In this document: positions 52,820 through 64,000 of the stretch, one piece after another
How positions within the stretch are numbered: position 1 is the first letter of the stretch
Layout: each line of letters starts with the position of its first letter
Assembly: GCA_043228905.1 (NCBI GenBank)
Contig: JBHGNT010000007.1
Coordinates: 15,748,001 to 15,812,000 of the forward strand
Source: Azolla caroliniana
Lineage: Eukaryota; Polypodiophyta
Direction: 5' to 3'
Length of the DNA: 64,000 nt
The notes under the pieces: model-generated
The model's input: only the letters and a program-made list of their open reading frames with translations
Database searches by the model: none
Told to the model about the DNA's origin: nothing
Made by a program: the position numbers and the translations under genes

Positions 52820-54733
52820 GCACGGACATTTTGGTGGAATGTTCAAGTTAACCGTCTCCAACTACTCTATGTGGAGGTCGACAATGCGTGGCATGTAATT
52901 GTGCAGAGACCTCTGGCTGCCGATGCAGTTTGGGGATAGAAGGCCAAACAAAATTGATGCATCGACTTAGGAGGTGATGCATCTGAAGACCACAAGTATA
53001 TAGGATGTTTTATAAATATGAGTTTATATAACAATTTCGATGAAAAGACCAAGTCGGACAACCTCTAGAAGAAGATCAACATAATGTTTGAGAACAAGAA
53101 TACCGTCAACAGGGTTTCAGTATTCCGGAAGATTGTGAGACTCCAGTATCAGGATGCCGTACTATGGCAGAGCACCTAAACGCCTTCCAAAGATTAATAA
53201 ACCAAACCACCTCTCTAGAAGTACCTCTTGTCGACGAGGTATTGGCGTTGTTGTTGCTCGGATCCCTTCGGGAAACCTAGGAGATGCTCGTTGTCACATT
53301 GGGCAATGCTGGACCGAAAGGGAAACACCTATCCCTAGAGATGGTGAAGTCGAGCTTGTTAAATGAAGAAGGTTGCCGGAAGGACAACGAGTTTGTAACC
53401 GACTCAAAGGCCTTAGTCATAGAGGATGACATTAACCAGGGAAGATGCTGGAAGAGAAGTCCCTAGAACCGGGAAAAGTCGGGGATGAGCTTGAAGTGGA
53501 GTGGGAGGCCTACCTGTTTCAATTGTGGGAACCCAGGGCACTTACAAAAGAATTGCCGATCAGAACAGAAACATCTATCCTTGGAGATGGTGAAGTCAAG
53601 CTGGTTAAATGAAGAAGCTCCCCGGAAGGATAGAAAGTTCGTAACCAACCCAAAGGCCTTAGTCATAGAGGATGACATGAATCGGGGAAGAGGCTGGAAC
53701 AGAAGTCCCCAGTACCGGGAAAAGTCAGGAACGAGGTCGAAGTTGAGGGGGAGGCCCACCTACTTCAATTGTGGGAAGCGGGGGCACTTCCAAAAGAATT
53801 GCCGACACTTCCGGAAAGAGAAAGGGGGAGTTGATGGTGCGGAGTTGAAGAAGATTCCGGACAGAAAAGGCCCCTCAACAATCACGATAAGTGAGGAGGA
53901 GTTGTTGCTGATTAGCGAGCAAAGTGAAGTAAACCTTGTCAATAACCAAACAACGTGGGTGGTCAACTCAGGAGCATCGTTCCACTTGACTCCCGATTGG
54001 AAATGCTTCTCATCATACACAACTGGAGACCACTGTTTTGGGAAGATGGGAAATGAGGGAGCATGCCAAATCATTGGCATAGGAGATGTGTGTTTGATGA
54101 CTTCAATCGGGTGCAGGTAAAAGATGTGTGACATGTTCTAGAGGTCAGATTGAATCTAGTATCAGCCGGTCGGCTAGATAATGAAGGCTACACGGGTAGT
54201 TTCCAGAACGACACACTAAAGTTTTGCAAGGGAAACCTATTGTGGCCCGAGCCCGGAAGACAAACACATTGTATTTGATGCATGCTCCACTATGTGGAGA
54301 CGAAGTAAATGTGGCACTAGGCACAATCGGTGGGCTATGGCATAAGCGACTATGCCACATAAGTGAGAAGGGGATGTAGAAGCTTGTTGAGGATAATCTC
54401 ATTCCGGAGGTGAAGAATGTGGAACTTGATAAGTGCACCGATTGTTTAGCCAAAAAGCAGAACAAAAACTCCTTCTGATCAAGACCCCCGATGAGAAAGA
54501 AGGCACCACTGGAACTCGTACATACTAATGTATGTTACATAGATACAAAGTCACATGCTAGCTCACAATATTTTGTGACCTTCATAGATGATTGTAGTCA
54601 GAAGTTGTGGGCTTCCATTCTCAAGATGAAGGACCAAGTACTATCTAGTCGAAAGAGAGACCGGTCAGAAGCTAAAAGGTGTTCAAGTAGATAACGACAG
54701 TGAATACCGAGGGTAGTTCCAAGAGTAGTGCCG
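52820..54733 (+). pseudogene. Copia element I: gag, protease and integrase start, cut by element J
   Basis: Gag is full of stops up to about 53480, then readable. Zinc knuckle CFNCGNPGHLQKNC is at 53515-53556. A second, duplicated one has Tyr for the first Cys (YFNCGKRGH...C). The protease motif reads WVVNSGASFHLTPD (near 53958), with Asn where copia has the catalytic Asp. GAG-pre-integrase lies at about 54300-54480 and the integrase start (TFIDDCSQKLW) at about 54570-54610. The element breaks at 54733 where J is inserted and resumes briefly at 61749. Confidence 0.87.
53323..53814 (+). repeat. 246-bp tandem duplication in copia I gag
   Basis: Units are 53323-53568 and 53569-53814, both starting KHLSLEMVKSS and ending in a CCHC-type knuckle. 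The copies differ by scattered substitutions. The length is a multiple of three, so the frame is kept. Confidence 0.85.
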
Positions 54734-55206
54734 TGTTATGTACACATAACGTTGGTGAGGGTAGGTCACCAATATATACATTAGTGAAGGGTATGTTCAC
54801 TAATTTTAAAAAGGGGACTAATGATTGGATAGAAGGAATGATAGGTGCATGCACTATCATGATTTGGACAACCAATGAATGGAGAGCCTTTTAGAAAGGC
54901 ACATCTATTCAAAGGGCCTAGGAAAAGGTATAAATATGAGGCTTAGCTACCCTCATAATCATAGTATGTCGGAAGGTTGCTGTCTTAGACACTAGTGGTG
55001 CGGGCTAGGCTTTCATTTCGACGATCGTGTTTATCTCTTCCAAGGTATTAGTCATCCTAATATCCAGTGGTATGGGACGTTGATGGTAGGTTGGCTATGT
55101 CTAGATCATAGCTCGGGGGTGGTCGGGTGGAACGAGTTCTTCTATACATTCTATTTTCCTTCTTTTACTTTAGTTTGGTCTATTGATTAGTAATAGACTC
55201 TTAACA
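54734..55206 (+). repeat. Element J 5' LTR
   Basis: 473 bp, starting TGTTATGTACACATAAC, an inverted repeat with 7-bp arms. A TATA-like GTATAAATATG lies near 54929. Confidence 0.92.
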
Positions 55207-55207
55207 G

Positions 55208-55219
55208 TGGTATCAGAGC
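55208..55219 (+). other. Element J primer-binding site (initiator tRNA-Met)
   Basis: TGGTATCAGAGC just after the LTR. Confidence 0.92.
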
Positions 55220-56867
55220 ATTTACTAACAATTTTTTTTGTTGTTTTGATGTTTTTTGCATGTGAGCGATGGGGATCTAACAAGGCTCGTCATGCTCTTC
55301 ACAGGATCAAAACAACATTCTTAACCCGATATTCTTCTTTCTCGATCTCTCATTTCTTTTCTATGATGATTTCTTCTTGGTCAGATAGAAGTGGTATTAC
55401 GTTTTCTTTTCTTTTCTTTCTTCTTTCTACCATCATATGATTTTAATCTACTTATGCATCGGGTCGAGCGTGTTTGCACTAATTGCACACGCTCAACTCA
55501 TGGCCCTTTTGCATATTGAGATGTATCTCCCACTCTCCCCTCTCTTGAGCCATCTCTTACGATAATAATTATTCTTGTTCATCGGGTCGAGTGTGTTTGC
55601 CCTAATTGCACATGCTCACCTCATGGCCCTTTTGCATATGATGCTGAGTATGCCGCTCTTCCCTTTATTGAGCTGTGGTCTTGACAAGGTCTATGTCGCC
55701 TACCTATGCCACTCTACTCTCTATTGAGTCATCACTTGGCCGATTCTATGGGATGTTGTGGCCTTAACGAGGTATATGTCACTTACCTATGCCACTTTAC
55801 TCTTTATTGAGCCATCAATTGGCCGATTCTAGGGAGATGTGGTGGTCTTGAGGAGGTGCATGTCGACTACCTTAGGGTTTCATACCTTAAGGCATGCTTA
55901 ATGATTCATACACCTAATTGATTATTATTCTAATTAATTTCTAATTACACAAATTTTCGTTTCACTTTTGTATGATTTTCTAGTAATTGTCATTTACCCA
56001 CCCACAATTAACTCTCTTTCTTGCCCTTATTTTAAGTTCATCTACACTATTTATCTACGTTTAATGGTGTAACGATTCATGTAGACTATTTTTAAATATT
56101 GAGTGGGCATCATGCCGTTTTTTGAACGATTTTTTCCAACGACTCATCTAGGTTTAACTCATATTATCGAGCCTTAGAACTCGAGTAATACCACATGAGT
56201 TCCCCTATTGATGTTTTACTCATAGATTTGAGTTCTACATCTTTGCGCACAACACCACCACCACTTGTATCAATTTGTGGATTATGTTACAATTGTGCAA
56301 ATTACAACCACCATATTGGGATGTATATGTGCATACCTCGCACCATCCATTTATTTGAGACATTTTTTTTAGTAGGTAACACATGGGTTTTATTTGTGAC
56401 ATTTTTCGTGACTGCTTGATTCTTATGGATAGTGCCTTATTTTATCGTTTTTGTCATAACATTTGCTTGTTACTCGCAAGACTAGAATATTACTTGCGAG
56501 ATCACTTGTTTTTTCACGCAATACACTTTCTCGACCATATCAATACATGTTGGCTTGGCATTCTAATATAAGGCTAACTAGGAAACTACGTTGATGTTAG
56601 AACCATGGTTGAGCCTCGGGGAGCCGCCATGATTATTCAAGATAGAGATTCGAGAAAGACATCTTAGCTATGTTTTCCCCCATGGTTTTTAAAACACCAT
56701 AGTGTTAGCATAGTTATCGGATCTCGAATCACATCTCATATGTTTAGAGGGGTAAAGACGTGAGATGCTTTCTTGGTAAAGTTCTTACAATCAAAATTTC
56801 AAGCATTCATTTTGCTTGTGTATTTTCTAAACCTCCTTATTTATATTGCATATCCACAACTTGCATC
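55220..56867 (+). other. Element J leader with tandem repeats
   Basis: A 1.6-kb untranslated leader. It contains two copies of a block of about 120 bp (ATCGGGTCGAG...GCCCTTTTGCATAT, at about 55458 and 55579). It also has two or three copies of a second block of about 100 bp (TATGCCACT...TTGGCCGATTCTA, about 55676-55850). No frame is conserved. Confidence 0.7.
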
Positions 56868-57827
56868 ATGGAACAAGTTTTGAACATTGTTGGAGCAATC
56901 TCTTCGACCGAGACCTCTCAACTCCAATCCACATCTCGCACACAAGCTGAGATCACTATTGAGCAATTTCTCACTACTACCTTGAATCAATTGGCCGAAA
57001 TGAGGCAGGCCAATATGGCATTGGAAAAGAAATTCCAAGAATTGACAATTGAGTCCAAGAAAGAAGGTGAGCCTTCTTTCGTAGTAACACCATTCAAGGG
57101 AGATAAGAAAGAAAGAACCGAGGAGGCCATTAGCACTTGGCTTGGTCGTTGAGAGTCTCACTTTGAGCTCCACCCCAAGCTCGATGCTGTAAAAATTGGT
57201 TACGTTGGTCGTGAGTTAGGTGGCCGAGCTGCTGCTTGGTGGCGCGGCCTAAGGACTACAAAAAACTTACCCACAACTTGGGAAGGTTTCGTTGATGTTT
57301 TTAAGAAACAGTTTTTGCAGCCACCTTCTCAAACTGAACAATCGCAACACTTGCTCACGTTGTCGAGTAAGCCATTTACCTCTCTCGAGGATTATGTGCA
57401 TCCTGCTCGGACCCAGATCCAAAAATCGAGACTTATGGGTGAGAAATACTTTGTTTCTTGCTTTTTGAATGGTATTCCTAATGGGGATTATCATTGGATT
57501 GTCCATGGCAAGGACCCCACAACTTTTGAGGATGCCGTCAACATTGTACTTCGGTACCATAGGACTTCCAAGAAAGACCACAAAAAACCTGAGTTCGCCA
57601 AAACTACGAATGTCAAGTTCATTGGGAAACGTAAGGAATCCAATGATACTCTTGATCGCGACTCCAAGAAACCTAACCTCTTCTGTGCATATTGCAAGAA
57701 GCGGAGCCACACAAAGGATACTTGTCGTCGTCTTGAGAGGAAGTCAATGAACACCCCTCAGTTGACAAATCTACAAGTCACACAGGTGAGTCTTTTGATG
57801 TTGTTGAAGTTCATACCAACCACCTAA
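56868..57827 (+). pseudogene. Element J gag
   Basis: Gag from ATG 56868 with an in-frame stop at about 57150, then open to 57827. The retrotransposon-gag capsid motif AAAWWRGLR is near 57230, and one knuckle CAYCKKRSHTKDTC is at about 57684-57725. The size fits a chromovirus Gag. It would need one sense codon at the stop to be whole. Confidence 0.85.
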
Positions 57828-57849
57828 GTTCGTGTGAATGCACTTTTCC

Positions 57850-60150
57850 TTCACATTTACTTGGACCTAGTGACTTACTCCGAGCAGTCGGTTATATCAA
57901 TGGAACACAAGCACATTTCTTGTTTGATTCCGATAGTTCTCACAATTTTCTCAATGATCACTTTGTGTAGAAAATGGAACTCCACATAAACGCAAGTGAT
58001 AATATCTATCAAGTTCACATGGCAAATGGAAGTGTTCAATACATCAGTAGCATTGTTTGTCAACTGCCAATTCAAATAGATACCTATTTGGAGAAGCTTG
58101 ACTTTCATGTTATGAAACTAAAATCCACAGATGTCATTTTAAGATACCCTTGGTTTTTTAATAAAAACCCTTCTTTGTCCATTGATTGGGTTAATCACTC
58201 AATCACATTTGAACTTAATAATTGTAAACATTTTATTCAAGGTTCCAAACTTCCTTCTCGTTCACTTGTGTCTTCTAAATCTTTTAAGTGAGTATTCAAG
58301 TTCATTAATTTATTCGTGTGTAATTGATCCTGCATTTCAATTTTATTATTTTAATATTGACGCCACACAATTACCACATTATGAACAACAATTGCTCAAC
58401 TCTATTTTAGATGATTTTCAAGACGTGTTTCCTAACGAATTGCTACTTACTTTACCACCAAAATGCAATGTGGACCATCAAATTGAACTCATTACTGGTG
58501 CTACTCATGTGAGCATTCCACCTTACCGACTTAGTCGATTAGAAGAGGATGAGATCGCTGAACAACTTAATATTACTTGAGTATGGGCCACATTAGGTAT
58601 AGTAAATCACCTTGGGGTGCGCCAGTTCTATTAGTTAAGAAGAAGGAAGGTTCATGGAGAATGTATCAATTATCGCCGTTTGAATAAAATGACAATTAAA
58701 AATGCATATCTGTTACCTTGTGCCGATGATTTGATTGATCATTTGCATGGGCCTCGATATTTTATGAAATTTGACTTACAGACAGGTTATCATCAGATTC
58801 GCATTCCCGAGGATGATATTCCTAAAACCGCTTTTCGTACGTGCTATGGCAATCATGAGTTTTTAGTCATACCTTTCGGGTTGACTAATGCTCCAGCCAC
58901 ATTCCAACAAGCGATGAATGTCGTTTTCTGAGATCAACTCGATGATTTTGTTGTCGGCTTCTTGGATGATATTTTGATATATAGCCGTACCTTGCAAGAT
59001 CATGTTCAACATGTTCGATTTGTTTTGCAAAAGTTGCGTGACAACTCTTTCTATGCAAAACATTCAAAATGTGATGTTTTCCAAAAATCTATTGTATACC
59101 TAGGTCATTTAATTACGGAAAATGGTGTTGAAATTGAACCTTGTTGTATTGAAAAGGTTAAACTTTGGCCCATTCCTCGTAATATTCGTGAATTGCAATC
59201 ATTCTTAGGGTTTGTTGGATGTTTACGAAAATCAATTCGTAACTATTCCAAATTGACTACGCCATTAACTGACGACCTTTTAAAAGGTCATCCACGTAAG
59301 TTTGTCAAACCAATTGCATGGAATAAAAAACTTGACAAATCATTTGAGACACTCAAAGAGCATGTGTGTCAAGCTCCCACGCTTCTATTACCGGACCCTT
59401 CTAAGCCTTTCTTAATCGAAACCGATGCTAGTGATTATGCTATTGGTGCCGTTCTTTATCATATTGGCGGTCACCCTATTGCTTTTGAAAGTAAGAAGCT
59501 TGATGCTGCTCAATCTCGGTATTCAGTTCAAGAGAAAGAGTTGTTTGCGGTAATACATGGACTTAAAACATGGAGGCACTATTTCTATGGAAATAAATTT
59601 GTGGTTACCACAAACCATCAACCATTGAAGTATTTGTGTGACCAACTAGATCTTGTTGGTCGTAAAGGCCATTGGGCTGACCTTATGCAAGATTTTGATT
59701 TTTCCATACGGTATCGGAAGGGTTCTATGAACACTATTGCGGATGCTCTTAGTCGCATTAAAGAAGTTAACATGCTTAGCTTCACAGAAATAAAATTTGA
59801 TCTTTTAGACTACCTTTGAGGGAAATACCTTGATGATAGTTATTTTTCGAAATACTGGACGAAAGCCGAATCTAGTTTAGATGCTGATACTAGCACCCTA
59901 CCCTCGAAGGCAACCTTTCACATTACAAACGTTTTGCTCTATCGTAGTGGAAAGATCTTTGTTCCAGATTTAACAAACGTAAAACAAAAAATTCTTCATG
60001 AATGTCATGATGCACCATCTGCTGGTCATCCTGGAATACAACGCACACTCATTCTCATCTCGAGTACTTTTTTCTGGCCTAAGATGCGCTCTGACGTGCA
60101 TAAATACATAACTTAATGCTTCCAATGTGAGATTAATACGTTGAATGACT
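57850..60150 (+). pseudogene. Element J protease, RT and RNase H, and start of integrase
   Basis: The protease site reads FLFDSDSSHNFL (near 57920), D-S-D instead of D-S-G, with a stop just after it (57968). RT has [27 protein letters not shown] (58720-58806), [15 protein letters not shown] and the catalytic FLDDI (58960-58974), with a stop at 58929. RNase H has LIETDASDYAIGAVL (near 59415) and ADALSRI (near 59740). The integrase HHCC region is at about 59995-60130. Frames are broken near 58580, 59817 and 60114. Confidence 0.9.
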
Positions 60151-60211
60151 TAAAGTTGTTGCTCTTTTACATCCCTTAGATATTCCCAACAACAAATGGG
60201 AAAGTATCTCG

Positions 60212-61273
60212 ATGGATTTTATTGTTAGTTTACCTCGTACACAAAGGGGTCATGATGCCATTTGGGTTGTCATTGACAAACTAACCAAATTGGCTAGATT
60301 TATTCCTACCAAAACCACGGTAACCGCTCAACAATTGGCTTATCAATTTGTTGATGAGTTATTTCGTTTTTATGGATTACCGATGGATAGTGTTAGTGAT
60401 CGAGATTCCAAGTTTACTAGTGACTTTTGGACTCAAGTCTTTAAGAAACTAGAAACTATGTTGAGCATGAGTTTTGTAGATCATTCTCAGTCTAATGGAC
60501 AAACTAAACGAGTTAATCAAATTATTGAGGACATGCTTCGAGCTTATGTAGCAAAAACCCCTTCTAAGTGGGAGCAATACCTTCCTATCTTAGAATTTGC
60601 CTATAATAGCTCTAAACATACATCCACTAGATATAGTCCTTTTATGTTGATGATTGGTTTTCAGCCACGTGCCCTAGTTGATGTCACGATTCATCGTGAT
60701 ACATTAGACAGTACACACAATTTTTTGCAAGACATGAACCAAATGTTGCATATTGCCAAAGAGAATGTCAATACAACTCAAGATCGTGCTCGATTTTATG
60801 CTGATCAGGATAGATGTCTTCGTGCATTTACTATTGGTCAAAAAGTTTTTTTGCGTGTCCCTACTGACTCTACGTCATTGTCTATGGGCAAGTGCACTAA
60901 GTTAGCCCCACGATATTGTGGCCCATTTGAAATTCTTAAGCAGGTTGGGTCATCTACTTATCACCTTGCCTTACCCCATACCATTGATATTCATCCTGTT
61001 TTTCACGTCGGTCATCTAAAACCATATTTAGGCTCTGATGATAACACCATCACAATCCAAGATCTTGTAACATTAGAGGATTTTTCTTACAAACCTCATG
61101 TTCTTGAAGGAATTCTTGATTCTCGTACTAAACGTTTACGTTCTAAAGAGATTCGGCTATTCAAGATCAAATGGATGGATAAACCTATTTATGATGCCAC
61201 ATGGGAATGCGAGCATACTCTTAAGGCACAATTTCCTCACTTTATATTGCAAGAGTGCAATCTTTTGAAGTAG
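60212..61273 (+). pseudogene. Element J integrase core and chromodomain-like C-terminus
   Basis: 353 codons are open. The core has MDFIVSLP, SDRDSKFTSDFW and then NGQTKRVNQ, where chromoviruses have NGQTERVNQ. The catalytic Glu is replaced by Lys. The GPF/Y module reads LAPRYCGPFEI and VFHVGHLKPY. The C-terminus (VLEGILDSRTKR...IKWMDKPIYDATWE) resembles a divergent chromodomain of the short Reina-like type. Confidence 0.88.
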
Positions 61274-61280
61274 GGGAGTA

Positions 61281-61743
61281 TGTTATGTACACATAACGTT
61301 GGTGAGGGTAGGTCACCAATATTTACATTAGTGAAGGGTATGTTCACTAATGTTAAAAAGGGGACTAATGATTGGATAGAAGGAATGATAGGTGCATGCA
61401 CTATCATGATTTGGACAACCAATGAATGGAGAGCCTTTTAGGAAGGCACATCTATTCAAGGGGCCTAGGAAAAGGCATAAATATGAGGCTTAGCTACCCT
61501 CATAATCACATTACGTCGGAAGGCTGTTGTCTTACACACCAGTGGTGTGGGCTAGGCTTTCGTCTCGACGATCGTGTTTATCTCTTCCAAGGTATTAGTC
61601 ATCCTAATATTTGGCGGTATGGGACGTCGGTGGTAGGTTGATTATGTCTAGATCATAGCTTGGGGGTGGTTGATTCTTCTGTCCATTCTATTTTCCTTCT
61701 TTTACTTTAGTTTGGTCTATTGATTAGTAATAGACTCTGAACA
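61281..61743 (+). repeat. Element J 3' LTR
   Basis: 463 bp, similar to 54734-55206 with the same palindromic start. It follows GTAGGGGAGTA. Confidence 0.92.
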
Positions 61744-61748
61744 TGCCA

Positions 61749-61811
61749 GTCGAAGGGAATTCGGCCAACACAAAGTCTTCATGGAGGAGAAGACTATTGT
61801 CGAGTGGGAGA
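61749..61811 (+). pseudogene. Short continuation of copia I between elements J and K
   Basis: About 60 bp (SKGIRPTQS-like in one frame) fits the copia integrase just past the J insertion point. It is cut by the LTR of K. Confidence 0.5.
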
Positions 61812-62004
61812 TGTCACGACTTGAGAGTAGGAGAGACAAAGATAAAAAGATGATGATAGAATGTAGAGAGAGAGAGAGAGAGAGAGAACAGTAGAAATGG
61901 AAAAGAGTTTATAATATAAGAGAACAATGGTCACAAAGAGTAATGAGGCTATTGGCTAAAGACTGGTGTTGAACTGAATGAGTTCTGATGAATGAATAGA
62001 CATC

Positions 62005-62013
62005 TATTTATAG
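62005..62013 (-). promoter_or_regulatory. TATA box in element K LTR
   Basis: The minus strand reads CTATAAATA, about 68 bp downstream of the nearest unit of the heat-shock-element array. Confidence 0.7.
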
Positions 62014-62080
62014 GTTCTTATGGAGTATTTTAGAATGTTCTAAAATATTTTAGATATTTATGACATTTAATATGATCATG

Positions 62081-62130
62081 GAATATTCTAGAATATTCTA
62101 GAATACTCTAGAATGTTCTAGAATACTCCA
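62081..62130 (-). promoter_or_regulatory. Heat-shock-element array in element K LTR
   Basis: Five consecutive 10-bp units of GAATATTCTA type give alternating GAA and TTC every five bases (GAA 62081, TTC 62086, GAA 62091, TTC 62096, GAA 62101, CTC 62106, GAA 62111, TTC 62116, GAA 62121, CTC 62126). Another GAAnnTTC is at 62033-62040, between array and TATA. This is the textbook heat-shock-factor binding pattern in the promoter position. Confidence 0.7.
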
Positions 62131-62334
62131 AATATCTTGTAATAACTAATAATATAATTATTATGCCTATATATTATATATGTTATTATAATGGTTAAAA
62201 GTCTAACACATAGCCAAGACGTTGTGGGTTCAAATCCTTGTAAGCCAATATATTTCTTCATGACATTATCCCCCCTTTTCGACGACAAGTAAGGGTTCCT
62301 CCGCAAGGTTCATCCACGGAGGGTGAGTCAGGGC

Positions 62335-64000
62335 CTAGCCACGAGTTGGAAGACAAGATGTCAGACTTGACTTATGGGGATATTTGTTGTGAAATGCAGC
62401 AACCATGTCAGAGGCATTAGGAAGATTCTTGGGGGGCTTCCATGTTCGATCATTAAGTGTATAACCTAACCAATCCACCAAATAATACAATTTGTTGTGG
62501 ATGAAAATGGACTCGAGAATATCCGCAACTTCATATTTAGAGGCATCAGAAACTTTGACTTGAGGTGGGGGAGATGTAAGACAACCCAGAATAGAGTTGG
62601 TTATGTAGGGCTCCAAAAGTGAAACATGCAAGATCGGGTGAAGACGCATGTGAGGAGGAAGATCAAGGCAAAATGCCACATTATTGATCTTACTAGATAT
62701 CACATATGGGCCAAAACGTTGATAATCCAATTTACAACAAGGTCTGATGGTTTTAATGCTACCTTGTAAGAGTTGTACTCGATGCTCACTTGAAACGTAG
62801 TCAATGACGGTCAACAACCTTCTTTTGAGTGTGACTAAATGGTGCGAAGGGATATCCTGAATTTCTTGGAGTCGGGTGTGCCGATCTTCAACAACTAGGT
62901 TTGTCGGGAGTTCGCAAGCTTTGTTCAATGAGGATGGTACCCAATGTTCGCAAAAAATGGCAAATATCCAGTAGAAGAATGTTCTGAATTGTTGTAAGCA
63001 AATTCTGCCAAATGTAATAGATCCACCCAATCATCTTGTTGATAGTTGACAATGACGAAGATATTGTTCTACTCTTTGTTTGGTGCGCTCACTCTACCCG
63101 TTAGTTTTTGGATGGTAACCGGAAGAAATTTTGCAAGAAGTATGTAAGAGTTTGAACATGTGTCGCCAAAATTTTGAGATGAACTGGGGTCCAACCTCGA
63201 TCACTAATAATATCATCAGGAAGACCATGATGTCGAAACACCTCTCACATGAGTAACTGGACTATCTCTTGGCTAGTAATGGCCTTCGTGCATGGAATAA
63301 ACTGTGCCATCTTCGTAAAATGATCTACTACTACCGTGAGAATAGAATCAAACCCCTTAGAAGGTGGTAGATCCTTAATGAAGTCCAATGAAATAGATTT
63401 CCATGGACTCTCAGGAATAGGCATTGGCTGTAAGAAGCCATATGGATGATGTTGAGGTTTTTGGATCAACAACATGTATCACAACTACGAACATAATCCG
63501 TAACAAAATGGCAAAGTCGTGGCCACCAATATCTTCGAAAAATAATGTGAAAGTCTTGTGGATGCCGAAATGTTCAGCCATTGGTGTGTCATGACATTGT
63601 TGCAAGACTTAGAGTCGAGAATGACCCTCAGGCACATACAAGAGATTTTGTCGAAAAAGTAAACCATCATGCCAATTGAATTGGTTGTAGTCTTGATGAG
63701 GATTTGAGATTGGGAACAAGAAGCATGATCTAGGATAATATGGTTCAAAATGCCTTGGCCGAATTCATCAGTCTCAATATGCTCCTGAATGGAACCAAGA
63801 AGACTTGAATCTCTAGGTGTGTCTATAGCATGAAATGTCGTTATTCGTATATGTTTAGGAAATAAGAGGATTTACGTTTGACTTTTAAATGTGATGTCTC
63901 CTTGTTGAATTTCCATATACAAATGCTAAGATAAAGCATCTGCTTTTCCTTATTGCACCCCACGGTGATATAGAATTACGAAATCAAAACGAGTTAAGAA
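62335..64000 (-). pseudogene. Element K: chromovirus integrase and chromodomain (runs off right edge)
   Basis: Minus-strand Ty3/gypsy pol end. The integrase core fragment has [21 protein letters not shown]-like wording (63450-63340) and a cysteine/histidine region at about 63600-63480. The GPF/Y region (FGPYVISSKINNVAFCLDLP and HPILHVSLLEPY) lies at about 62700-62600. A clear chromodomain follows (YEVADILES...YYLVDWLGY...RTWKP.NL, about 62545-62385), with stop near 62335. Chromodomains tether integrase to methylated histone chromatin. Frames are broken near 63030, 63245 and 63480, so this copy looks decayed. RT and gag would lie to the right. Confidence 0.88.

Larger units (their letters stand above)
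54734..61743 (+). mobile_element. Element J: Ty3/gypsy chromovirus (decayed)
   Basis: LTRs are at 54734-55206 (473 bp) and 61281-61743 (463 bp). The target duplication TGCCG/TGCCA has one mismatch (54729-54733, 61744-61748). The PBS is TGGTATCAGAGC, and the polypurine stretch is GTAGGGGAGTA before 61281. The order is gag, protease, RT, RNase H, integrase, then a chromodomain-like end. It is inserted in the integrase region of copia I. Stops and active-site changes show it is inactive. The LTRs have diverged moderately. Confidence 0.93.
61812..62265 (-). repeat. Element K 3' LTR
   Basis: 454 bp, TGTCATGAAG...CGTGACA on the minus strand (TGTCA/TGACA ends). A heat-shock-element array (62081-62130) precedes a TATA box (62013-62005). 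A (GA)n run lies near 61865-61890. The polypurine tract AAAAGGGGGGATAA (62279-62266) adjoins it. The partner LTR is outside the window. Confidence 0.88.

Noticed and set aside
1-64000. CRISPR arrays, rRNA genes or tRNA genes
   Set aside because: No regularly spaced repeat-spacer array or recognisable rRNA was seen. tRNA-like words occur only in primer-binding sites and in the 3' hairpins.
1-64000. Integrated plant pararetrovirus (caulimovirid) sequence
   Set aside because: All RT-bearing segments are flanked by LTRs or carry gypsy/copia integrase. No movement-protein or caulimovirid coat motif was seen.

Overview
The window is a repeat-dense piece of a land-plant nuclear genome. The evidence is one intron-containing ferric reductase (FRO-type) gene with GT-AG introns, plant-type copia elements whose primer-binding sites (TGGTATCAGAGC) match initiator tRNA-Met, and chromodomain-bearing Ty3/gypsy elements. 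About 85 percent of the window is retrotransposon. Two gypsy lineages here (A, and B/C) do not look like the usual angiosperm Athila, Ogre or CRM types. That makes a non-angiosperm host possible, but this is only an inference from motif memory.

Layout. (1) 1-18.15 kb is a nest. A minus-strand copia (G) carries an LTR fragment (L1), L1 carries a minus-strand gypsy (A), and A carries an apparently intact plus-strand gypsy (B, 2372-12583) with identical 370-bp LTRs and a TCCAT target duplication. (2) 18.15-25.77 kb: a plus-strand copia (E, same family as G) is split by D, a non-coding element of about 4.3 kb. A deleted copia 3' end (F) follows. (3) 26.64-42.81 kb: copia H has, inside its own 5' LTR, a decayed minus-strand relative of B (element C, 26857-37283). 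C in turn holds a 1.34-kb solo LTR (L2). H also holds another LTR-like insert (L3). (4) 43.9-47.2 kb: the FRO-like gene on the minus strand, seven exons, 830 codons. (5) 47.2-52.1 kb: low-complexity intergenic DNA with a minus-strand LINE relic and two copia scraps. (6) 52.15-64 kb: copia I is split by chromovirus J (54734-61743), and a second chromovirus (K, minus strand) lies at the right edge.

The most interesting biology is in the B/C/D group. B and C both carry, in sense orientation between pol and the 3' LTR, a second long ORF (1051 codons open in B, 968 from the favoured start). It has a conserved N-terminal domain, a long coiled coil and a conserved C-terminal block, and I do not recognise it. 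In B it is preceded by a TATA box whose first downstream ATG is the conserved start. In B, C and D the usual polypurine tract next to the 3' LTR is missing. In its place is a stem-loop (GTGGG...CCCAC, then GGGC[G/A]TGCCA) with compensating changes between families. Other notable signals are a UGA-CUA leaky-stop context between gag and pol of A, and a perfect heat-shock-element array upstream of the TATA box in the LTR of K. Reading frames and splice sites were worked out by eye. No database search was possible.
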